NCBI GenBank assembly: GCA_020849205.1
Contig: JADLGS010000035.1
Location: 1-11,864, forward strand
Direction of reading: 5' to 3'
DNA length: 11,864 nt
From: Candidatus Falkowiibacteriota bacterium
GTDB lineage: Bacteria > Patescibacteriota > Patescibacteriia > CAIXNZ01 > JADLGS01
Positions within the stretch are counted from its first letter, which is position 1, and each line of letters begins with the position of its first letter. Both the position numbers and the translations under genes were made by a program. Below the pieces are notes generated by a model. The model worked only from the letters and a program-made list of their open reading frames with translations, searched no databases and had not been told where the DNA came from. Positions 6,778 to 11,864 of this stretch are shown here, piece after piece.

Positions 6778-6784
6778 TATTAAT

Positions 6785-6793
6785 AGTATAACA
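6785..6793 (-). promoter_or_regulatory. Extended -10 promoter, leaderless start of the GT26-Nudix gene
   Basis: On the minus strand TGTTATACT has TATACT at 6790-6785, 7 bases before the ATG at 6777. A partial -35, GAGACA, lies at 6814-6809 with an 18-bp spacer. No Shine-Dalgarno precedes the start. Confidence 0.65.
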
Positions 6794-6805
6794 TAATCAT
6801 TATAA

Positions 6806-6821
6806 CCGTGTCTCAGTGAAT
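6806..6821. repeat. Left copy of a 16-bp direct repeat around the small-gene pair
   Basis: CCGTGTCTCAGTGAAT here matches CTGTGTCTTAGTGAAT at 7497-7512 in 14 of 16 positions and in the same orientation. The two copies bracket the G+C-richer gene pair 6887-7411. Nearby CCGTGT units at 6822 suggest this could be part of a degenerate local repeat. Confidence 0.5.
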
Positions 6822-6838
6822 CCGTGTTTTCGTGTAAT

Positions 6839-6871
6839 TAAAAAGCCCGGTTGCGTGATGCAATCCGGGCT
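6839..6871 (-). terminator. Intrinsic terminator of the 7411-6887 pair
   Basis: The stem AGCCCGG (6844-6850) and CCGGGCT (6865-6871) is extended inward by TTGC/GCAA with one bulged base. On the minus strand a T run follows (A run 6839-6844). It is 16 bases past the stop of the 66-residue gene. Confidence 0.85.
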
Positions 6872-6886
6872 ACACGTGATGCTCGA

Positions 6887-7087
6887 CTAGGCTTGGAATG
6901 AATCCAGCCTACCTTTCAGATATCCAATTACCCACTCCCTCCTTTCGTGCAATTCTTCACGAATAACTTCAGTCACCACAATCGCCACATTACTTGTAGC
7001 GCGCGATGAAAGAATCTGAATTATTTGCTCCAGTTCTGCACGATTACAGCTATCAATCAGCTTGACCATTGCTTCCAGACTTTTCAT
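6887..7087 (-). CDS. Small soluble protein of unknown function
   Basis: A 66-residue protein I do not recognise. It is predicted helical and mixed-charge, with no membrane segment: a first helix around 4-28 (ends ..QIIQILSS), a strand-like VAIVV at 34-38, and a charged helix EELHERREWVIGYLKGRLD. It has one cysteine (C14). It begins 6 bases after the stop of the gene before it, and a weak AGG sits 5 bases before the ATG, overlapping that stop. The two are therefore translated from one message and may work together. It is followed by a strong terminator. Confidence 0.6.
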   Translation of the reverse strand: MKSLEAMVKLIDSCNRAELEQIIQILSSRATSNVAIVVTEVIREELHERREWVIGYLKGRLDSFQA

Positions 7088-7093
7088 AACGAC

Positions 7094-7411
7094 CTACCGA
7101 TTCGCTGCGGTAAATACAGCTAGCTCAGTATCAAGACCTAGGCAAGCAAATGTTGCCTTGTCGTTGAGCATCAATCCTTCAATTACATGCTCAGGATGAC
7201 AGGCCTGTTCGGCTTTCAGCGTTGCCAAAAGCTTTTCCAGACCTGAATTCTTGACCAGTGCCACAGCGGCCTTGCGACCTTCGCTCTTGGTTTCGTCCGC
7301 CTTAACAGCGGTAGCAAAGAACAGGGTCGCGAACATGATGGCCAATACGGCGATCAGGGTGGTCCAAGGGTTGGGATGGGAAATTTCACTAAAATGTACG
7401 GTTGATTTCAT
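7094..7411 (-). CDS. Small exported protein of unknown function
   Basis: A 105-residue protein I do not recognise. It has a hydrophobic segment at about 17-36 with a likely signal cleavage after A38 (TAVKA, then DETK), leaving a mature domain of about 67 residues. That domain is helical and holds two cysteines, C71 and C90, which could form one disulfide outside the membrane. An uncleaved N-terminal anchor is also possible. GGAGG at 7416-7420 lies 4 bases before the ATG, and a near-consensus promoter stands upstream, suggesting high expression. By rough count the gene is about half G+C, clearly richer than its neighbours, and uses GCC, CTG and GTC-type codons more often. That points to transfer or to strong codon selection. 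Confidence 0.65.
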   Translation of the reverse strand: MKSTVHFSEISHPNPWTTLIAVLAIMFATLFFATAVKADETKSEGRKAAVALVKNSGLEKLLATLKAEQACHPEHVIEGLMLNDKATFACLGLDTELAVFTAANR

Positions 7412-7465
7412 ATAACCTCCATGGTTTGGTGGCCAGAATTAGCCAATCCATACTGAAATCATAAT

Positions 7466-7494
7466 ATAATATCATAACTTTGCCATTTTGTCAA
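7466..7494 (-). promoter_or_regulatory. Strong promoter of the small-gene pair
   Basis: On the minus strand a perfect -35 TTGACA (7494-7489) and a -10 TATTAT (7471-7466, 5 of 6) are 17 bp apart, with TGA giving an extended -10. It is the best promoter match in the window. The leader would be about 48 bases and includes the Shine-Dalgarno. Confidence 0.85.
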
Positions 7495-7496
7495 TA

Positions 7497-7512
7497 CTGT
7501 GTCTTAGTGAAT
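7497..7512. repeat. Right copy of the 16-bp direct repeat
   Basis: CTGTGTCTTAGTGAAT, 14 of 16 identical to 6806-6821. It lies just upstream of the small-pair promoter and abuts the 7-bp repeat array. Confidence 0.5.
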
Positions 7513-7596
7513 TACTAGTTACTGGTTACTAATTACTTATTTCTAGTTACTCTAAACAGAACTAGCAATTTGTAACTAGTTATTAGGAATTAGAAA
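7512..7596. repeat. Inverted array of degenerate 7-bp repeats (copy 3)
   Basis: Six contiguous heptads run from 7512 to 7553: TTACTAG, TTACTGG, TTACTAA, TTACTTA, TTTCTAG, TTACTCT. After 8 bases, five heptads in the opposite orientation run from 7562 to 7596 (minus-strand reading TTTCTAA, TTCCTAA, TAACTAG, TTACAAA, TTGCTAG). The TTACTAG unit differs by one base from the TTACTAC rotation of the unit in copies 1 and 2. It lies in the divergent region between the small-gene pair and clpB, upstream of the CIRCE element. Confidence 0.75.
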
Positions 7597-7608
7597 CTTC
7601 TATATCAA

Positions 7609-7635
7609 TTAGCAGTCTTGTCCTGTGAGTGCTAA
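7609..7635 (+). promoter_or_regulatory. CIRCE element (HrcA operator) of clpB
   Basis: TTAGCAGTC (7609-7617), nine bases, then GAGTGCTAA (7627-7635). The CIRCE consensus is TTAGCACTC-N9-GAGTGCTAA, so 17 of 18 conserved positions match and the spacing is exact. It covers the -35 box and most of the spacer of the clpB promoter. HrcA is known to bind CIRCE and repress heat-shock genes until unfolded proteins titrate GroEL. hrcA itself is not in this window. Confidence 0.9.
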
Positions 7636-7646
7636 CATGGTATAAT
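7618..7646 (+). promoter_or_regulatory. clpB promoter
   Basis: A -35 TTGTCC (7618-7623) and a perfect -10 TATAAT (7641-7646) are 17 bp apart, with TGG making an extended -10. The -35 sits in the CIRCE spacer and the right CIRCE arm fills the -35/-10 gap, so HrcA binding would block polymerase. The leader would be about 19 bases, A+T-rich, with no Shine-Dalgarno. Confidence 0.85.
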
Positions 7647-7671
7647 TGACACTGATATAAATTAAACAATT

Positions 7672-10278
7672 ATGTTCAACAAATTTACAACCAAGTCCCA
7701 GGAGGCGATGAGAAATGCGCAACAGCTTGCTATTGAAAATAGTAATCAGCAGGTTGATGTCTTACACGTACTCGCTTCCCTTTTGTCGCAAGACGAATCG
7801 CTCGTCTCAACAATTCTCAAAAAACTTGAAGTTGACGTCGCGAAACTAAAACAACTCACCTTCAAACAAATTGAACTTTTGCAAAAGTCAGAATTTGAAG
7901 TTTCTGTTACGCAAATGTTTTTGACGGAAAGTTTGGCGCGCGTAATGTCGGGCGCGGAAATCGAAGCGAAAAATCTTAAAGACGAATACATTTCAACAGA
8001 ACATATTCTTTTGGCAATGCTTAATGTTAAATCGGTTGTCAAAACAATGCTTGATGCATTCAAAGTTTCGTATGACGATGTGTTGGATATTTTGTCTGAA
8101 CTTCGAGGATCAACTCGAATTACTGATCCCGATCCAGAATCAAAATTTCAGGTGCTTGATAAGTACACGATCAACATGACAGAGCTCGCGCGCCAAGAAA
8201 AATATGATCCTATTATTGGACGTGACGACGAGATCCGTCGTGTCATGCAAGTGTTGTCTCGAAGAACAAAAAACAATCCCGTCCTCATTGGCGAAGCAGG
8301 TGTTGGTAAGACTGCTATTGCCGAAGGATTGGCGCAAAGAATCGTTTCGGGAGACGTTCCAGAATCTCTCAAAAACAAAGAACTTCTCTCTCTTGATCTT
8401 GGCGCGCTTATTGCCGGCACGAAGTTTCGTGGTGAGTTCGAAGACCGTCTCAAAACCGTTGTCAAAGAAGTAGAAAATTCTGCTGGAAATATTATCTTGT
8501 TTATCGACGAAATGCATACGCTCGTTGGCGCCGGCGCAATCGAAGGATCGCTTGACGCATCAAATCTTTTGAAACCAGCGCTTGCGCGTGGCAAAATTAG
8601 AGTAGTAGGCGCGACAACGCTCAAAGAGTATCAAAAATATATTGAAAAAGATGCTGCGTTTGAACGTCGTTTTCAACCGGTCTTCGTCGCTGAGCCAAGT
8701 ATCGAAAATACTGTGGCAATTTTGCGTGGTATCAAAGAAAAATATGAAGTGCATCACGGTGTGCGCATCAACGATTCAGCGATTGTCTCTGCATGCGAAC
8801 TTTCTTCTCGCTATATTACTGATCGCAACCTTCCCGACAAAGCTGTTGATTTAATTGACGAAGCTTTATCAATGATTCGCATGGAAATCGACTCGATGCC
8901 AGAAGAACTTGATAAGCTCAAACGCAAAATTCAACAACTCGAGATTGAGCGCGAAGCTCTCAAAACTGGTACTGACAAAGACACAAAAGAAAAACTCCGC
9001 AAAGTTGAAAAACAACTCGCTGAGCTCAAAGAATCATCATCAGCAATGGAGTTGCAATACAAAAACGAAAAAGATCTCATTAACAATATTCAAAATAACA
9101 AAAAAGAAATTGATCGTCTCAAACAAGAAGCGGAAATTTTGGAACGTCGCCAAGAGTTTCAAAAAGTTGCCGAGATTCGTTATGCTCGCATTCCCGCTCT
9201 TAACTCAGACATCACAAAACTCGAACAAAAATTGTCTAAAATGCAAGGCGCGCATCGCTTCCTCAAAGAAGAAATCACCGAGGAAGATATCGCAACCATC
9301 GTTTCACGTTGGACTGGCGTTCCTGTAAACAAAATGCTTGCTTCTGAAATCGAAAAATTGATTGATGCCGAAAAAGAATTAGCTCGACATGTTGTTGGTC
9401 AAAAAGAAGCAATCAGTTCCGTTGCAAACGCGCTTCGTCGTTCTCGATCTGGTATCAGCGAAGAAAACAAACCAATCGCTTCTTTCCTTTTCATGGGACC
9501 AACGGGTGTTGGTAAAACTGAACTTGCAAAAAGTTTGGCAGAGTTTATGTTTAATACACAAGAAGCCATCATTCGAATTGACATGTCTGAGTACATGGAA
9601 AAGCACGCAACTGCTCGCATGATCGGTTCACCTCCGGGATACATCGGTCATGATGAAGGAGGTCAGCTTACCGAGATGGTTCGTCGTCGCCCATACTCTG
9701 TGATTTTGTTCGACGAAATCGAAAAAGCGCATCCGGAAGTATTCAACATCTTATTGCAAATTCTTGATGATGGACGCCTCACAGATTCAAAAGGACGAGT
9801 GGTTAATTTCAAAAACACCGTCATCATCATGACTTCTAATCTTGGTTCTGATTTACTTCGCGAATACGCAATTGGTTTTGCGGAAAACAAAACTATTGGA
9901 GTGCAAGAAGAGCACATGAAATCAAATGTAATGGATGTTTTAAAGCGTAATTTTAAACCAGAGTTTATTAATCGCCTTGATGACATCATCTTCTTTCACG
10001 CGCTCAAAGAAAAAGAAATTGAGTCAATCGTTGACATTCAACTCGAAAAAGTTACACAACGCCTCGCAACTCAAAAATACAAACTCTTGTTTACGCCAAA
10101 AGTCAAAAAACATTTGGCAAAAATTGGTTTTGATCCACTCTTTGGCGCTCGCCCACTCAAACGCGCAATTCAAAAAGAAATTCTTGATCTATTGGCGCTT
10201 GAAATTATCAAAGGTGATCTTGCTAAAGACAAGAAAATTAAGATTGATGTTTCTCACGATAAAGTAGTTATTGATTAG
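7672..10278 (+). CDS. clpB: ClpB-type AAA+ disaggregase with a ClpP-loop-like IGF
   Basis: An 868-residue Hsp100 protein. Order: double Clp N-domain (1-145), AAA+ D1 with Walker A GEAGVGKT (207-214) and Walker B acidic pair D279-E280, a full-length coiled-coil M-domain (about 413-530), then D2 with GPTGVGKT (609-616), D681-E682 and pore residue Y657 in GYIG. The D1 pore aromatic is F252 where E. coli ClpB has tyrosine. The long M-domain marks ClpB, which threads aggregated proteins through its pore with DnaK. Unusual is I734-G735-F736 in an insertion after SNLGSDL, where ClpC/ClpA carry their ClpP-binding tripeptide and E. coli ClpB has none. Expression is from a CIRCE-controlled promoter. 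The ATG at 7672 fits the N-domain start [13 protein letters not shown]. Confidence 0.93.
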   Translation: MFNKFTTKSQEAMRNAQQLAIENSNQQVDVLHVLASLLSQDESLVSTILKKLEVDVAKLKQLTFKQIELLQKSEFEVSVTQMFLTESLARVMSGAEIEAKNLKDEYISTEHILLAMLNVKSVVKTMLDAFKVSYDDVLDILSELRGSTRITDPDPESKFQVLDKYTINMTELARQEKYDPIIGRDDEIRRVMQVLSRRTKNNPVLIGEAGVGKTAIAEGLAQRIVSGDVPESLKNKELLSLDLGALIAGTKFRGEFEDRLKTVVKEVENSAGNIILFIDEMHTLVGAGAIEGSLDASNLLKPALARGKIRVVGATTLKEYQKYIEKDAAFERRFQPVFVAEPSIENTVAILRGIKEKYEVHHGVRINDSAIVSACELSSRYITDRNLPDKAVDLIDEALSMIRMEIDSMPEELDKLKRKIQQLEIEREALKTGTDKDTKEKLRKVEKQLAELKESSSAMELQYKNEKDLINNIQNNKKEIDRLKQEAEILERRQEFQKVAEIRYARIPALNSDITKLEQKLSKMQGAHRFLKEEITEEDIATIVSRWTGVPVNKMLASEIEKLIDAEKELARHVVGQKEAISSVANALRRSRSGISEENKPIASFLFMGPTGVGKTELAKSLAEFMFNTQEAIIRIDMSEYMEKHATARMIGSPPGYIGHDEGGQLTEMVRRRPYSVILFDEIEKAHPEVFNILLQILDDGRLTDSKGRVVNFKNTVIIMTSNLGSDLLREYAIGFAENKTIGVQEEHMKSNVMDVLKRNFKPEFINRLDDIIFFHALKEKEIESIVDIQLEKVTQRLATQKYKLLFTPKVKKHLAKIGFDPLFGARPLKRAIQKEILDLLALEIIKGDLAKDKKIKIDVSHDKVVID

Positions 10279-10307
10279 TTGAGAAAGGCGATAATTTTTG
10301 TTATACT
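10279..10307 (+). promoter_or_regulatory. Promoter of the lysozyme-like gene, directly after the clpB stop
   Basis: A -35 TTGAGA (10279-10284, 5 of 6) begins at the base after the clpB stop, and a -10 TATACT (10302-10307) follows after 17 bp, with TGT giving an extended -10. Seven bases then lead to the ATG at 10315, so the transcript should be leaderless. Confidence 0.8.
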
Positions 10308-10314
10308 AACAGAT

Positions 10315-11712
10315 ATGAAATTCACTCGCCTAACCTCACTTTTAGTTGCTGGCATCATTACTTTTTCTCCGCTCGCAACACTTGCTCAAACGGTCCCGAA
10401 TTTTGACCCTAGTTTTATTTTGTCTAACAACGACCTTGATGATCATACAAGCATGTCGCTTGGCGACATAAGCGCTTTTTTGACATCACAAAATTCTTTT
10501 CTTGGAAGTTATACAACAATAGATACCGATGGCTTCGCGAGAAGCGCTGCAGAAATAATTTATCTTTCAGCGCATGCCAACAAAATTAATCCTCGATGGA
10601 TCTTAGTCACACTTCAAAAAGAACAAAGCCTTGTACTCGAACAATCATCGCCTATTCAAGACAGATTAGATTGGGCTATGGGATATGGCGTTTGTGATAG
10701 CTGCTCAAAAGATGATCCAGGAATTCAAAAGTTTAGAGGATTTGCAAAGCAAGTACGAAGCGCATCAGCTCGCATACGCTACTACCTCTCAAACCCACAC
10801 CAGTTTAATTTTAAAGCTGGCGAAACATACACCATTGATAATCAGATTGTTACTATTAAAAATCAAGCTACCGCAACTTTTTACAACTATACTCCGCACA
10901 TCCACGGTAATCAAAACTTTGTAAAAATTTGGTCTCGTTGGTTCAAGAAGTCTTTTCCATCAGGAACATTGGTACAAGTGCCCGGTGAAAAAGGAGTTTG
11001 GTTAATCGTTAATGGTTCTCGCAAAGCAATTTCATCGCAAGCAGTCCTCTTTTCTCGTTTTGCTAAGCGACAAATCTTACCAATCTCAACCGTAGATTTA
11101 CTCAACTACCCCGTCAGCACAAGCATCCGTTTTCCAAATTTTTCACTCGTGGGAGATCAAACGGGTACAAGATATCTTCTCGTTGATGATCAAAAAAAGC
11201 CATTTGAATCACTCGAAGTATTTGCAAAGTTAGGATTCAATGAAGAAGAGATTGAATGGGTACTCACAACAGACCTTGAAGACTACAAACTTGGGAATCC
11301 TCTTACACTCGCCTCAGCTTACCCACTTGGTCAGTTACTACAAGATACAAAGTCAGGCGGTGTGTATTTTGTCCAAGACGGCATCAAACATCCTATTATC
11401 GACAAGTCGGTTCTTGCTATCAACTTTCCAAAGCGAAGTATCAGCAAAGCAACGCCAGAATCACTTGCATTATATCCAACCGGCGACAAGATTCGCATCA
11501 ACGACACTACACTCATCAAATCACCAACTTCACCCAGCGTCTACGTAGTATCCGATGGCAACAAGCTACCGATCCTTGATGAAAAAACATTTACAACTCT
11601 TGGATACTCTTGGAATTCAATCAAAACTGTTCCTGATGCTGTGTTAGCGCTCCATCCAACAGGCGAAGCGCTTGGATCGCAATCAACAATCTCTATTGCT
11701 ACTACACATTAA
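10315..11712 (+). CDS. Secreted lysozyme-like protein with four surface repeats
   Basis: A 465-residue exported protein. A signal peptide covers 1-24 (cleavage after TLA24). Residues of about 65-215 form a lysozyme-like domain: NPRWILVTLQKEQS places a candidate catalytic glutamate at E103, followed by LDWAMGYGVCDSC (C127 and C130, possibly a disulfide or metal pair), DDPGIQKF, then YNYTPHIHGNQNF and W206-S-R-W209. Similar segments occur in CPR secreted proteins as I remember them. The C-terminal half has four repeats of about 50 residues, starting near 219, 277, 340 and 399, each with a VW/YL-V-x-DG-x-K-x-P-I hairpin and a later F..LG. Such repeats suggest wall or glycan binding. The start is ATG 10315, not the in-frame TTG at 10279, which is the -35 box. 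Hydrolase activity is inferred only. Confidence 0.75.
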   Translation: MKFTRLTSLLVAGIITFSPLATLAQTVPNFDPSFILSNNDLDDHTSMSLGDISAFLTSQNSFLGSYTTIDTDGFARSAAEIIYLSAHANKINPRWILVTLQKEQSLVLEQSSPIQDRLDWAMGYGVCDSCSKDDPGIQKFRGFAKQVRSASARIRYYLSNPHQFNFKAGETYTIDNQIVTIKNQATATFYNYTPHIHGNQNFVKIWSRWFKKSFPSGTLVQVPGEKGVWLIVNGSRKAISSQAVLFSRFAKRQILPISTVDLLNYPVSTSIRFPNFSLVGDQTGTRYLLVDDQKKPFESLEVFAKLGFNEEEIEWVLTTDLEDYKLGNPLTLASAYPLGQLLQDTKSGGVYFVQDGIKHPIIDKSVLAINFPKRSISKATPESLALYPTGDKIRINDTTLIKSPTSPSVYVVSDGNKLPILDEKTFTTLGYSWNSIKTVPDAVLALHPTGEALGSQSTISIATTH

Positions 11713-11719
11713 ACTCACT

Positions 11720-11864
11720 ATGCTCGTTTACGCTTCACTTATCCCACACCTACCAATAATCGACAAAAACGATCCTCACGTTACACCTGAATCTGTAACT
11801 GTACTCAACGAAATTTCTCGCATCGGTTTAGAATTGTACGCAGCAAAACCTGACACCATCGTTT
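11720..11864 (+). CDS. Start of a LigB/Memo-like (AmmeMemoRadiSam B type) protein (partial)
   Basis: The first 48 codons of a gene that runs out of the window. The N-terminus, MLVYASLIPHLPIIID followed by a helix and LYAAKPDTIV, resembles class III extradiol dioxygenase (LigB) and AmmeMemoRadiSam system protein B, in which P-H-P-P supplies a metal-binding histidine (H10 here) and KPDTIV starts the next strand. The start codon lies 7 bases after the preceding stop, with no Shine-Dalgarno or clear -10 of its own, so it probably shares the message with the lysozyme-like gene. Only 48 residues are available; the function is a family-level guess. Confidence 0.6.
   Translation, partial: MLVYASLIPHLPIIDKNDPHVTPESVTVLNEISRIGLELYAAKPDTIV

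Noticed and set aside
7512..7596. Heptad array as a CRISPR or phage attachment site
   Set aside because: Units are 7 bp, contiguous, without spacers, and mirrored; no cas or integrase gene is nearby.
8148..8624. Minus-strand frame of 158 codons inside clpB
   Set aside because: It is an antisense shadow of a strongly conserved clpB region (D1 AAA+ domain), has serine/arginine-rich low-quality composition and no promoter or ribosome site.
10279..10314. Twelve-codon N-terminal extension of the lysozyme-like protein from TTG
   Set aside because: The TTG is part of a -35 box, the -10 lies inside the supposed coding stretch, and the signal peptide begins properly at 10315.

Overview
The window looks like a chromosomal segment of a Candidate Phyla Radiation (Patescibacteria) bacterium or a close relative. 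This is inferred from gene content and style: moderately A+T-rich DNA, short intergenic gaps, a C-terminal fragment like FtsQ, a zinc-ligand-poor GluRS, an envelope glycosyltransferase fused to a Nudix domain, and a secreted lysozyme-like protein with surface repeats. TGA is used as a stop (gltX), so this is not a lineage that reads TGA as glycine. No rRNA, tRNA, CRISPR array or transposase was seen.

Layout: (1) 3-155, end of an FtsQ-like gene, then a palindrome built of 7-bp repeats, then a radical SAM gene (277-1290). (2) 1454-2662, two small minus-strand genes, a divergent MraZ-like protein and a tandem HNH-like protein, each with its own promoter, Shine-Dalgarno and hairpin terminator. 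(3) 2830-6777, three minus-strand genes: a WecG/TagA-Nudix fusion, gltX and a secreted M23 peptidase. (4) 6887-7411, a G+C-richer minus-strand pair (a small exported protein and a small soluble one) with a near-consensus promoter and a terminator, bracketed by a 16-bp direct repeat. (5) 7412-7671, a divergent control region with a second-style 7-bp repeat palindrome and a CIRCE (HrcA) operator. (6) clpB, a secreted lysozyme-like protein, and the start of a LigB/Memo-like gene, all on the plus strand.

How it works together: regions 1, 3 and 6 are mostly envelope and housekeeping genes (division, wall hydrolysis, glycan synthesis, tRNA charging, heat shock). The most striking structural feature is two styles of gene expression. 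The housekeeping genes carry an extended -10 box (TGNTATACT or close) 6-9 bases before the start codon and no Shine-Dalgarno, so they are probably transcribed leaderless. The small accessory genes have -35/-10 promoters, 5' leaders with GGAGG-type sites, and intrinsic terminators. The best leads are the 7-bp-repeat palindromes in three intergenic regions, the CIRCE operator over the clpB promoter, a ClpB that carries a ClpC/ClpA-like IGF tripeptide, the GT26-Nudix fusion, and a tandem HNH-like protein with one apparently dead copy.
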